NCBI GenBank assembly: GCA_965644295.1
Contig: CBFFRP010000608.1
Location: 35,318 to 99,317 of the forward strand
Direction: 5' to 3'
DNA: 64,000 bases
Origin: Paraphysomonas bandaiensis
Lineage: Eukaryota > Chrysophyceae
This document shows, one piece after another, positions 44,605 to 55,640 of the stretch (position 1 is the stretch's first letter; every line of letters starts with the position of its first letter). A program made the position numbers and the translations under genes. A model generated the notes under the pieces. The model made no database searches. It was not told the origin of the DNA and saw only the letters and a program-made list of their open reading frames with translations.

Positions 44605-45609
44605 CTAGAATGTTTGGCACTTGGTAATAGTAGGCGAAGATGTAGAAGCAGTCCTCTCGATATCCAGGCCCACATGGATTTTCCCGTAGTTTCGCGGACG
44701 TACTAGTCTGGAAACGAAAGAGATAGCTCTTCCTAAACGCCTTCTAAGCAAACACTTGCATTCGTATTTGCACTTAGAACACTGCATTTTTTTGAGAGGA
44801 AGAGTGCAAGCAGTTTGAGTGCTGCCCTGTATCACCGCGATACTTCTTGGTGATGGTGGTGTATTTCCAGTAATCTGATTAGGTGTGGATGCCGCAGCAT
44901 TATCGTCTAATCGAAACACATCCCCATTTTCACACCCCAAATTGTAAATTCGCCCCAAATGCGAACGGTTCTCCTCGACAATACTACCTTGAAAGGACTT
45001 GACAAGAAGCTGTAGATCCAAATCTTCGTGCAAAGAGATATACATAATTTCCTGGATAGTATTATACATAGTCGTATACTCTTCGCGTGTGATCATCACG
45101 GAAAAATCCAGAATCTCCAATACTTTGCACTCCATTTGGTTTAAGCGACACAGAGATGTGTTAGCAACTATGCCCGCAAAATCCGCATTTAGCATAGAAA
45201 AGTCATCCCATATCTTACTGGCAAGCATCATACAGGTGATGAGAGTATACCGCCAATTCAAAGCACATATTCGAAACGAATTATTAGTAATCTTCGACAG
45301 TCTCTCGATATAAATGAGAGCTACTATCAAGCACTCACTCTCCATGTCGCTCTGGCGGTGTATGAGTGTGAACATATACTCAACCGCTTCAATGGAAAAA
45401 CTCTGCATGTGATTGTTATAAGCGACATGATGGGCATGATGACGTACATGAGGGTGTATGGCCTCTGCTGTACAGCCTCTGGAGAGGATATCATACTCTC
45501 TGGGGGGGATATAGTGGGCCTCCTCTGATCTCTCGATAGATGAGACCACACACGCACAGATACACCTCACCACATCCATCTTACTGCAGCTGGTATCATC
45601 TGAAGTCAT
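44605..45609 (-). CDS. PHO80/cyclin-Y-type cyclin, 334 aa
   Basis: Single exon from the first ATG at 45609 (frame open without ATG to 45639). The cyclin box spans about residues 68-190: E-S-E-C-L-I-V-A-L-I-Y-I-E-R-L, then N-W-R-Y-T-L-I-T-C-M-M-L-A-S-K-I-W-D-D and L-N-Q-M-E-C-K-V-L-E-I-L-D-F. That pattern is the one of PHO80-like cyclins and cyclin Y, partners of PCTAIRE/Pho85-like kinases, rather than A- or B-type mitotic cyclins. The C-terminal 100 residues carry a Cys/Lys-rich stretch (C-S-K-C-K-Y-E-C-K-C) and Ser/Thr-Pro sites. Probably controls a Pho85/CDK5-like kinase in nutrient or cell-cycle signalling. Head-to-head with the gene at 46457. Confidence 0.88.
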   Translation of the reverse strand: MTSDDTSCSKMDVVRCICACVVSSIERSEEAHYIPPREYDILSRGCTAEAIHPHVRHHAHHVAYNNHMQSFSIEAVEYMFTLIHRQSDMESECLIVALIYIERLSKITNNSFRICALNWRYTLITCMMLASKIWDDFSMLNADFAGIVANTSLCRLNQMECKVLEILDFSVMITREEYTTMYNTIQEIMYISLHEDLDLQLLVKSFQGSIVEENRSHLGRIYNLGCENGDVFRLDDNAAASTPNQITGNTPPSPRSIAVIQGSTQTACTLPLKKMQCSKCKYECKCLLRRRLGRAISFVSRLVRPRNYGKIHVGLDIERTASTSSPTITKCQTF

Positions 45610-46456
45610 TGGAGGCTGTATCTCTTGAGGTACAGACAAGTGTTGGGTGTTCTATGCAGAGACATGGACATATATATACGCTCTACACACGCATGCAGCT
45701 TCTAGTCGGGGGTTGCAGTGAGGTCTCGACTACGTATACAGTATCACTACACGCTTCCAGTGCAGTTGAGTACGTTCCAGATCAGGGATGAAGTAGAAGT
45801 TGAAGTCACATCAAGAATCACACTGTACCTCAACACTGTATTACCACTGTATTACTAAAGTAAAGTGTTGTGTTGGGACATGCATACACGGTAATGTCCA
45901 TACATATACCATATACCGATATAGTCCCATCCCACCCTATCTGTTAAGTACATAAACCAAAATCAATACTCTTTTAAGATTCATCTACATATATGAGCTG
46001 CGATCGTTGAGAATTTTAGTTGGTTAGGTCATCAGATTCACTGCCTGTTTCCCGGGTTGGGATCATAGAGAGATAGATACATGTACCTGCTGCTGGTGAG
46101 TACATATATTGATAGCATTGGTTGGTATACTGTACTGTACAACCATCTATACAGCAGTGTAGTATCTGCATATATATGTCGGGAGGACAGCACATCCACG
46201 CATATATGTGTCCGTCTGTATCCACGTGTGTATGCGTGTGTGTATATGTACTGTATGTATGTGTATACCGGTATTGCAGCGTACATGGATACCTATGTAT
46301 GCAGTGGTATTGGTATTGCTGTGTATACATACTGTAGCATACACTATTCGGGTATCTGTATATATAACCTCTAGAGAATATCACTGTAGAATTCTATCTT
46401 CGATAATCCACACAAAGAATCCGAGCAATATACTGCACCCCCTCTAAGACACTACA

Positions 46457-46867
46457 ATGTTTATCACAAGAAGCATCGGTCTGTCCTCGACCCGCGCAGT
46501 GCAGCGCCTATCAGCTCAACGATCTCTCAGTGTGCTTGCTGAGGGCGTCGAGTTCGATACCATCGCAAGAGAATGGCGCTGTAAGTGGTCACCTTCTGAT
46601 GAAAAAGCAAGCCTGGTCAATGTTCAGAAATTGTTGTCCTCGTGTGTGGGAGATATCCAGCAGGTAGGCGAGGGCGTGAAGGTTCAGAGGGTCGTGTGCG
46701 GCACATGCCATGACTTCAAGGTTATTATTAGCCTTCCCACGAAGGAGTTCAAGGCTTGGGGCGAAAAGAACTTCGAGCCGGAGGCAACTTTTCTAGCTAA
46801 GGCTGGGGAAATTCCGGGAATAACCTGTATTGAAACTCAGACATACACTTTGATGAAGGTCATCTAA
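46457..46867 (+). CDS. Small protein with mitochondrial-type presequence, 136 aa
   Basis: Single exon. The first 25 residues are rich in Arg, Ser and Leu with no acid residue (T-R-S-I-G-L-S-S-T-R-A-V-Q-R-L), a likely mitochondrial presequence. The mature part has E-W-R-C-K-W-S and a C-G-T-C-H pair near residue 87-91, and ends with T-L-M-K-V-I. I do not know the family. The C-x2-C could bind a metal or form a disulphide, but only one pair is present so a zinc site would need a partner. Divergent partner of the cyclin gene. Confidence 0.75.
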   Translation: MFITRSIGLSSTRAVQRLSAQRSLSVLAEGVEFDTIAREWRCKWSPSDEKASLVNVQKLLSSCVGDIQQVGEGVKVQRVVCGTCHDFKVIISLPTKEFKAWGEKNFEPEATFLAKAGEIPGITCIETQTYTLMKVI

Positions 46868-47435
46868 TTGGAAAGCGACTTGATTGTGATGCCTGATATG
46901 AAAGTTGGCACCATTTCAATCACCGCTTGTACGTCCTTATGATTGATTGCAATTTTCGAATTTGTTGAGTAATTAAAAGGTATATAAAGGTACACATGGC
47001 TTCACCAGTAGGTGCAACACTCTTCTTTTTTGTCATAGCACATACGTAGGATATATACAAGAAAACATCTTTATTCTTCCTTTGTGTGATTGTAGCATAA
47101 TATAACAGCGCGAGATACCAGATCCACAAGAGCTCTATTGATTGGATTCAGAGTGATGATGTGACGTACTGAGTAGAATTTGTGAATAGTAATCACGGTT
47201 ATAAAATAAGCAACATGGTACAGCGGTATGAGACAATATACAGACAAACCCAAACAATATACAGGAAAGTTTCAGTTGTAAAAGTCATAGATAATATTGC
47301 AATATATTGTTCCCTAGATCTTAGATTTCTACACCTTATTAAACAATGATAGTACAAGTTGTACTGCAAGTATACGAAAAGATTATGGCTTCATAATATT
47401 AAGATAATAACTCAAATGAATTGAACACGCAACTG
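46868..47435. other. Tail-to-tail intergenic region, nothing recognised
   Basis: About 570 AT-rich bases between convergent genes. The word CAATATATTGTTCCCTAG at about 47299 also occurs at 13157. Confidence 0.5.
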
Positions 47436-50077
47436 CTAAGTCGCTATATGATCTAAGTATTTCATTGCAAGGGCTGGTTTTCCAGCTACCATGGCACGTT
47501 CAGACGCGGACGTAAAACAATTCGTTGCTTTATCGGAAAGCTCTGTAGTTTCCACAGAGGTGCTCATAGATAATTGGAGGTATAATTCCCCCAGCATAGC
47601 AAGCAATTCATAGTCGGCTACTGTAGGCAAATCATCGTCACCAACACTTTTTCTGGGAACGTAAGGAGACGACTTATTCGCACCATCACCTTTCTCACTA
47701 TCATGTTCTGAAAGGTTTGTTCCATCAAGAGTATGCTCCTGAGAACTCTCATTTACATAGTCCTCGGGTTCCATCTCTACTTCAGTTTTATTTAATACTG
47801 GAAAACGTATGCAATTTTCCCCAACAATTTCTTCTTCTCCCCCATCGTCATATTTAACACCGTACTGCTTATCACTGGAACTCGACCCAGCTATTATTTT
47901 TGTCACCACGGCTGTATACCATGAGCCGCAGCCATAATAGTTTGCTTCCACATGATCTAAGTAAAAGCATGTACGTTAAGCGTCAGCTTTCATATAGGCT
48001 ATTCGTTGGTACCTCCAGTACAAAATGAGGCAGAAGATACGTCACCTGCCTCAGTATCTTTAGTGTACGGATCTTTTGTATCGTCGGCTTTACTCATATT
48101 CTCAATAGCAAGCTGATACATTATCACAGCATGTTGCAAATCTATAGAAATATTTGATTGAGATCTAAATGTTATGAGCATACCATTACCTCCATTATCC
48201 CGACATATATTTCCCGCGAGGCAAGCACCTACTATACTTCCTCGATAAGCAGCTAACTGTAAAAGTGAAAGTGCAGCGTTGGTGTCAATAGGAACGTAGT
48301 CAGATAGCGCGGCAAGAATGTCTGTGTTGACGCCGAAACGAAGTCGACCTAGAGATAACGCAGCTGCACAGGAGCCTAAAATAGTAGCATGGCATAGGTG
48401 GACAATACATGAAGATATATCCGCCACAGGATCTCCAAACGGAGATCCTATCACTGCGGCTTTCATACCCATACCAACGTTTGGCGAATCGTCAGAGGTG
48501 AAGCGGCCATCTAAGAAGGGATTTTAATTAGAAAACCCCACACGAATTAACCCCGATTTACTTACTCGCTTCGAGCAATGCCAACTCCAAGTGAACTTCA
48601 GCTGTATTTCGCTGCAACAGTAATACTCTTTTACGCCATTCTTCGACGTCGTGGATGGGATTTTCAACAGTGCCACACATGGTATTATTCACTACAGATT
48701 GCATCTGTTGGATGAGAACTGGAGATCCATCCGCCGCAACGACAGCGGGATTGATTTCGGTAAATATTAACTCTTCACTAATGCCCTCACCGGCAGATAC
48801 GACTCTTACGGCGTAGCTTTCAGCTAACTCTAGTGAGCTATCAATATCCTGCTGCTCGGAGTGCGTTAACGAAGCAGGGAGCACTGAGAGCTGTTCAGAT
48901 CGAGAAAGTGACGTAAACGATGGCTGAGACTTAATTTTTCTCTCGGCTTCCAATGCTTTAGATCTACACACATACATGGAACACGATAAAATATGGGGAA
49001 AAATTGACAAATTTGTCGAGGACATATTACCTACCGAGTAATAGTATCACTCCTGACGCCCATATACTGTTCAAGAGACTCTCTTCGAAAGAAATCTTTC
49101 CGTACACCAGTTAAAGCAGCTACAATCGATTGTGAATGAGGATAATAAAAACATGTAATATCTAAACAAACCTGCATTCAGCTGTTCCGCCCTGGGACTC
49201 TTGGGAGTGAGCATTCTATCCCTTTCATTGCTGCTTAGAGGGAATCGTGGGAGCTTCAGAAGATCACAGACAGGGTTGCGTCTGAATGATACAAAAAATA
49301 ACGCCATCCCACGAACTCCGAGGTCTGAGTCGCCGAATCTGGTGTCTTGTGAATGTATCTGTGGATCTGTATAGAGGTCACCAACACCCTGGATATCTAC
49401 GACCATGGTTCGACCGGCAGATGCATAGAAGGAGTGGGCAGAGAATGCCTGAGGCGTTGCACGCCTTTCGGCAGTATCTACATACCCAGAGTTGGAATTG
49501 TGTTTTACAAACCCAGCTCCGCATTTGTCATGACCGTCAACGTACCGCTCGCACCCGACAACAGGAGAGTTGGGGCGACTGGAAAGCTCAAGCACGTAGC
49601 ATTGAATAACCATAATATTTTTCGGAGGATTTGCGGAGTTAAATATCTGCAAACAAAAAATATGAGAACGATCCACTCCATAATATTGGTATATTATACG
49701 TTAGCCCAATAGGCGGCCTCATACTGAAGTCGGACATCGTCAAAACATCTTCTTCGGTTAGTGGTATTAATATTTCCATCATCAGTGAGATAGCTCTTAG
49801 CAACATAGTTCGGTGCTTTCGACCAATCCAATTGATGCCATTTAGAGGTAGGGGCCTGAGATATCTTCTTGAGCCTGTAGACCTGTCTCTGAGCCCCCCT
49901 ATCAAACGGTTGAGGCTCCATCTTAATGATCGACGTGTCTGTTACCCATGACTGGGTCTCAGGGATATATCTGTGTCGAGTGACCTTCTCTGCAGGAAGA
50001 GATTCAATGTGTTTATCTGCCCATGGATCGATGTGCTCGTCCACAGCTAGCTTAACCAGAGCCTTAAACTTCTTCAT
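47436..50077 (-). CDS. eEF2K: eEF2-kinase-like alpha-kinase with C-terminal Sel1-type region
   Basis: Six exons: 50077-49700, 49646-49172, 49119-49035, 48963-48566, 48510-48013 and 47956-47436; phases agree at all five GT-AG introns (52-71 bp), giving 784 aa. The alpha-kinase domain (about residues 45-285) matches eEF2 kinase: Q-P-F-D-R-G-A-Q-R, Y-V-A-K-S-Y, N-P-P-K, K-H-N-S-N-S-G, V-V-D-I-Q-G-V-G-D-L-Y-T-D-P-Q and L-G-V-R-G-M-A-L-F-F. This kinase phosphorylates elongation factor 2 and slows translation. The N terminus is short; the usual calmodulin-binding segment is not evident. Sel1-like helices follow (A-L-S-L-L-Q-L-A-A-Y-R-G), interrupted by a Tudor-like stretch (Y-Y-G-C-G-S-W-Y-T-A-V-V, Y-D-D-G-G-E-E-E) before the last helix. 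The H-x-C-x3-C zinc motif expected after the kinase fold reads F-x-R-x3-C. Confidence 0.9.
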
Positions 50078-51591
50078 ATTTGAGAAACGAATAGAGTGAG
50101 GGGTAGCAGGGATGGGTAACAGAGAGTGAGTCGTTCACTTACACGCCTGTATATAGAGGATGGATGCTCTCTTAATGCGATGTATGTGCACTGCTGTGTC
50201 ACTGTGTACTACAAGCAGCTGCATGCATGTGCTGCTGTATGTATGTATGTATGTCTATATGGTGCAGGCAAGCAGAGTTGTCGTACATTGCACCCAAATA
50301 CAGTGAAGTACAGTCTGTTGGCCAATAGGAGTGCAGCCACCCTCAAACTTCAACTTCTACATACACAGCCAATCATAAGGAGTATTTCTCAAGTGGTTGG
50401 TCCCCCATATCGTTCTCCTGCTCCTTGTTCATGCCGTATATACATATATAAGTCTCATCACCAACATAAGCTTATTCCATCATGCAATTAATGAAGTCAA
50501 GTGAGCTGGTTTTGAGTTGAGTTTCAAACAGTGTTGAGTGGAATGAGTGGGCGTGGAGTGCAGTCATCTGTAACGAACAGACCCTAACAGATACGTGCAT
50601 AGTAACGATGAGGGAATATAGTTCGAGCATGTCGTCGCATAGCTCAACTACTCTACTGGTGATGTGGATATGCTAATCAGATTGTATTGCGATATTAAGT
50701 TATGTGAATACATATGAAGTAGAATCTATTTTACTCTCTTATGTGTGAGGCAGTGAAGCCGATGTCAAGGGATCATCTGGAGTTGTACCACACACCTCTT
50801 ATGTTATTAAAACTAGAGAAGATGAGTAAAATAAGCAATAAAAAGTATCAGTGATAACAGCACACAGACTAGAGTCGCTAACAGTTGCCATTCATAAGTA
50901 TTTTATAGCCTACATTTTAATTTAGCTGTACCTATTATCTATGTACCATTTGTGTGCTTAAGAATCCACTACTACCTATGGACTTGGCTAGAGTTATAAG
51001 AAGAAATCGCATAGTAATCTTGAGCTGTTTGAAGACAACTATTTTCATTTTATAACCATTTCCTAAACCTCACCCTTATATTGTATATTGCATTCTCGAA
51101 ATACTTGATACTTATATATAGATATCAATAGGTACCTATGACACTCTTGAATTTGTGTATTGCGCCTTCAAAGCTAGAATAGAAAGTGAAATCGAATAGG
51201 CGAGAACATAGTATAAAGTTCTAGATTTCTTACTGTGAGCTTACCTATATATTAGAGATTAAAATTAGCAATAGATAATAGCTATCTATCTTTATGCTGC
51301 TTTTAAAATCATACCAGAGCAAAGTAACTATATAGGTGTAAAATATGTACACATGCAGTAGAGATCTCCACTTCTGTGTTTGTATTGTAGTGTGAGTTTG
51401 GCGAAATATCTATATATTAGAGATTTAAATTTTGATGACAACTGGCGAGTAGTGGCATCTGTATAATTGTGCATCTCTCTCCGTCTGAAACCACAACTAG
51501 GGGAACAGTTTACATGCCAATAAAAATATTTCAGATTTCAATACTCAACACTCTAGTTTTATATAAACATATACTATTTATGAATAAAATC
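50078..51591. other. Intergenic, no gene recognised
   Basis: About 1.5 kb upstream of the kinase gene and downstream of the Rpr2-like gene. A 121-codon plus-strand frame (50126-50491) has low-complexity Cys/Tyr/Val text around a short TATG repeat and is not credible. 50.7-51.6 kb is very AT-rich. Confidence 0.5.
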
Positions 51592-52395
51592 TTATATCTT
51601 TTTTCCTGTTGAGAGCATCGCTTTGAGCGATCCCAGTCCTGCAGCTTGCGTTGTGGTGTTTCCTCTCGGCTGTTGCGATGTCTCAGTCCCGATACTTTTC
51701 CTCTTCTTCTTCTTATTCATCTGCTCTAGCTCTAATAAGTTTACTCGTCGCTTTCCGGTCTGGGATGTCGAAGAAGAAGTCAGTGGTACAAAATCTAACC
51801 GACCAATATCTGACTTCATTCCACTCGGCATACTGTCTTTAAAGCTAAATTTAGACGCCTTCCCTTTAGTGCTGGAGGACGCCATAGGGGCAGGAGGAGC
51901 GGTAACTTTCACAGGTGTTTGTGGTTTTGATGCTCGATAGACTGACTCTCTCTTGGAGACACGGTTACATACCAGACAAGTGTACACCTGCGGCGGAAGG
52001 TAAATAAACAGTCAGGCCACTTCATTAAGCCTATTGGAAGCAGTTAACACACGACATACCATTTCATTTTTCATTCGCTTCGATTGTGCCTTGTTGGCTT
52101 TACTTCTCTTAGATCGAGATCGCAGTCTAATCCTGCTAGTAATACCGGGAATCTGAAGTGCAGTGCACCAATGACAGAGACGTTCACGTATATGAGGAGG
52201 AAGATCTGGCATATCATATGATTCACAAAAAGAATAAATACTATATAATTTACCCGCAAAATATTGGTTGCATATATCCATAAAGTTACGACTGCATACA
52301 GCAATTAAGCGCGACATGTATGGGAATAATGCAACAACCTTGCTTGATGTGACAAAGGAACAGATGCAGATACAAGCTGATGAATCGTGCGCCAT
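51592..52395 (-). CDS. RNase P/MRP Rpr2/Rpp21/Snm1-like subunit
   Basis: Two exons, 52395-52060 and 51987-51592, phase 0 72-bp intron (243 aa as modelled). Splicing completes a four-cysteine zinc ribbon: R-L-C-H-W-C-T-A-L-Q-I-P-G-I-T in exon 1 and V-Y-T-C-L-V-C-N across the junction. That C-x2-C..C-x2-C layout with I-P-G between, and the basic R-L-R-S-R-S-K-R-S-K stretch, is the Rpr2/Rpp21 family, a protein subunit of RNase P or RNase MRP that processes tRNA and rRNA precursors. The C-terminal 100 residues are Ser/Lys-rich with a nuclear-type K-K-K-K-R-K run. The N terminus is uncertain: an ATG at 52558 opens another frame, and a missing intron could add an exon there. Head-to-head with the CCCH gene. 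Confidence 0.78.
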
Positions 52396-53197
52396 TGAAA
52401 GTGAAGACGCTGTTGGATATGGAAAGGGATTTCTTGATTGTGCTACCAGCAAATATAAGCGACGAATGCAAGTAGTCTATACAAGCAGCTGAATGCACAG
52501 TAAGATGATTGAATACCTTCGAAAGGATAGGCTGAGGAAGTGGTTGAAATACCTCCATGTTCCCTGAACAGCGATGCCTGCCCTGTTCTTCAGTCCCGTC
52601 GGCTTACTTATAGCCATGTTTCCGTCTCCACGCAGTCCTGTTGGCGTATTGCCATACTACATCCACACGACATACAGCAGTACCAGTCCGTGCAGCAGTA
52701 CGGTACACAAGTACAGAGGAGAGCAGCACCTCGTGGCAAAAGTCCTTATAATCCGCCGGTTTTTGTATAAATCAGGGGTTTTTGGTTTTCTGATTGAGAT
52801 CCAGGCAGGGTGCTCTGTAACAGGCACGAGGATCGCTCGCTGTTCGATGTTGGAGCGGCATCAGAGTCAGCTGCATTAACGTTAAGGTGCTGCTAAGCAA
52901 CCTAAACAGTTGCAACTGCTGCAGCTAATCGGTGCTTATTCTTCGATTCATAGTCATGCAGTGATCGTGATGTGGATGCGATGTCGTCAGGCGTGTAGCT
53001 CCACACCTCCATCACTACACCGCTACACCCCCCCATACACACACCCATGTGCACCTCTACACACCTCTACGTTCTATGCACCACATACACTATATGCTAT
53101 ACGCTACACCCATAAGATAACTATACCCCGCTATACGCTGTGCATAGACACCCTACACAGACACTAGGTCACATAGCATACACTATACACGTCAAGT

Positions 53198-53955
53198 ATG
53201 GGGAGATGGGTCATAACTTTCTGTCCTGTGCTGTATACAGTGGCAATGAACAACGACCTTATGAGTCAGAGTGTGGTACAGCGGTCCGGCCGCAGACAAC
53301 ACGCCACAACAGAGTGGAAGTGCATCAAATCAGGTCGCTCAGTGGGAATTGGCCATGTTGATACCACTGATAGTGAGGATCAGTCTGTATCATCACCACA
53401 GTACCCGCCGAAGCCGTTCAGGCAGCTTCCTTGCCGTACGTTTATTATGAATGGTGTCTGTCCATACCGAGACAGATGTGTTTTTCTCCACGATCCTAGA
53501 ATAGCCAGTTCCTGTGCACGAGCGAAGTGTAAGGTATGGACCCTATTCAACTACGTAATCTAGTATTTATCACATCAACATTAGAAAAAGGCCATGGATG
53601 ACTCATGCATAGACTCGCTGTTCTGGCCCACAATGGAAGCCAATGATGTCAGACAAAAAGTAGATTCAAATAAATGTAACTTACACATATCTACTAGCCA
53701 TTGGCAGACTCAAACATGTATGTAGGGCCACACGTGTGTCAAGAATACGTGGTTCCCATCCCAGAGCGGCCCGGATCTTCACCACATGCCATGCATAACA
53801 GAGCTGTGTACTCTATATGGTCACATTTTACTGCACACTGTCAAGGTAACAGTAAGAATGGCTTACTGAATCCATATTGTTCTATCAATATTTATACTGG
53901 GAGACCAAGATTGAAGGCCTTTGTAGAACTGTCTAAAGAGCGAACTTTGGGGTGA
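53198..53955 (+). CDS. CCCH zinc-finger protein, 222 aa
   Basis: Three exons, 53198-53533, 53585-53659 and 53698-53955, phase 0 throughout. A single C-x8-C-x5-C-x3-H finger (C-R-T-F-I-M-N-G-V-C-P-Y-R-D-R-C-V-F-L-H) lies near residues 87-106; such fingers usually bind RNA. The last exon (P-H-A-M-H-N-R-A-V-Y-S-I-W-S-H-F) looks conserved, but I cannot name a domain. The second intron is only 38 bp, the shortest in the window; it is inferred because reading through hits a stop at 53725 whereas splicing at AAAAA/GTAGAT..CTACTAG enters the third frame. The start may instead be the M at 53246. Confidence 0.7.
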
Positions 53956-54440
53956 GAGTATGTAGCCAACGAAAAGGCTACTTTGTTAGCGTAAATTTTT
54001 AAAAGTAGGTGGCAGTAATTGTGCACGGTACATTTCGAAAGTTGTATAACATGTATATTATGGTAGAACTGTCCAGCTGGATTGATTGATAAGTCTCTTA
54101 GCGAATAGTACGAAGAAAGTAGTTGTATACTCTCTACAGTCTACTCTTTTACTTACATAGCAAATCCACGTATTATTATAAGATTATAAGTGGTGATGAA
54201 TTATTCAACTTAATCAAAATGGTTTATTTACCTCGTCACACCAATTTTGGTGTAGCCATCTCGTAAGAATATGAAAAATCTTGTGTGCAAGGTCGACTAG
54301 GTGTTTATGGTATTCACGTCGCCAAATCGAAATAAAGTTACCCCTGGAGAACGTATAGTCTACCCACCAACTAATGATACACATACAGGGCCCATATATA
54401 AGAAGAAAAATTATAATATTTGAATATTATTTTACCTTAT
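53956..54440. other. Intergenic, nothing recognised
   Basis: About 480 AT-rich bases between the CCCH gene and the dispersed repeat copy D. Confidence 0.5.
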
Positions 54441-54805
54441 ATTGAAAGTCTTATTATTAGCAATAGGCGTTAAAAATAGTAGCTAAATGAATGATAGAAA
54501 AACTATTTAGACCTCTACCTGTAACTAATCAGTACACACTTTTTTTATCCTAATATTTAACGCTACGAAAGCTGCTTGTGCGTCGCCGCAAGCACCAAGG
54601 TGCGACCACTAGGCAACCAACTACCCAACCAAGTAGCCATCCGACTGGAGAACCAACAGGACAACCGACCGGGTATCCAACTGGCCAACCTACTGGAGAA
54701 CCAAGTAGCCAACTGACTGGTGAACCAACTAGACAACCGACAGGGCAACCAAGTAGCCAACCGACTGGTTCCATTATCCTACTATTTAACGCTACAGAAG
54801 CTGCA
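54441..54805 (-). repeat. Dispersed repeat family, copy D, enclosing a GQPT coding repeat
   Basis: Opposite orientation to copies A-C. The first 165 bases match copy B (GTCTTATTATTAGCAATAGG, then GCTTGTGCGTCGCCGCAAGC and CAAGGTGCGACCACT). At exactly the place where copies B and E continue with their own sequence, a run of ACT-GGA/GGC-CAA-CC units begins (54612-54768), followed by a second partial copy of the TTTAACGCTAC..GAAGCTGC block at 54775-54805. Confidence 0.75.
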
Positions 54806-54934
54806 ATGAGAATGTTACTATTGGAGAAGATATTGAAATGTGTTGTTTCGTTATTACAGTGCTACACATCTTATCCTGAGTGCAGTTGTACTACGATCTA
54901 CGATTGCATTTACTTTCGCTTGCTCAAGAAATAA
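54578..54934 (+). pseudogene. GQPT-repeat coding fragment
   Basis: A 118-codon frame carrying about twelve tetrapeptides of the type G-Q-P-T, G-E-P-T, G-Y-P-T and S-S-Q-P-T at 54612-54768. The same repeat is the linker of the membrane lectin at 14.4-16.5 kb. It lacks a signal peptide and any recognisable domain, and its flanks belong to a dispersed non-coding repeat, so I take it for a gene fragment moved with the repeat rather than a gene. Confidence 0.5.
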
Positions 54935-55024
54935 ATACTGAATTCTCACAAAGGAACAATGATTATAACCTTCTCTAAAAGAGAAAAAAATACAGCATCT
55001 AAGGTATGTATAGATGCATATATA

Positions 55025-55640
55025 CATTGAAAGTCTTATTATTAGCAATAGGCGTCTTTAATCCTACTATTTAACGCTACGGAAGCTGCTTGTGCGTCCC
55101 CCCGCCGCAAGCACCAAGGTGCGACCACTTCTGCTCTGAGTTCTTAAGGTGAACATCCCGGATGCTTGACTTCGACAGGCAGCTCAATACCCCGGTTACC
55201 CTTCAGGTGGGCCCTGTCCCGGATGCCCTTGAGGTGGGCCCATTCCCGGAAGCCTGTTTCTTCGTCAGGGCCCAAAGACGTCTACACAAGTGACACTTAT
55301 TGGTGTCCCTTGTACCACACAAGCATTCGCTTCCGCTCTGAGTTCTTAAGTTGAACATCCCGGATGATTGACTTCAGCAGGCAGCCCAATACCCCGGTTA
55401 CCCTTCAGGTGAGCCCATTCCCGGATGCCTGTTTATTCGTCAGGGCCCAAAAAGACGTCTACACTAGTGACACTTAGTTGTGTCCCTTTTACTTGTACCA
55501 CACAAGCATTCGGCTATGAGTGGGCAGAAGAATATATGCTGACTATGTTTTCAGCTCACATTAGTTTCCCAGAGAGAATCTCTCCGGTACTTATCCCCCA
55601 GCAGAACACCACGAAAAGGTGCGAATCCGACTTTGTTGAG
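55025..55640 (-). repeat. Dispersed repeat family, copy E, with internal duplication
   Basis: Longest copy. It opens with the GTCTTATTATTAGCAATAGG and GCTTGTGCGTC landmarks and runs to CGACTTTGTTGAGG. A segment of about 180-200 bases (from GTTCTTAAG to the ACACTT..GTGTCCC block) is present twice in tandem, at about 55140-55330 and 55345-55510. On the plus strand the second unit reads R-I-S-P-V-L-I-P-Q-Q-N-T-T-K-R, nearly identical to minus-strand text of copy B. Confidence 0.78.

Noticed and set aside
50126-50491. 121-codon plus-strand frame divergent from the kinase gene
   Set aside because: Text is Cys/Tyr/Val-rich low complexity around a short TATG repeat; no domain and no splice-compatible extension.
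52574-52879. 101-codon plus-strand frame between the Rpr2-like and CCCH genes
   Set aside because: Composition is not protein-like and it lies in the divergent promoter gap; no homologous motif recognised.
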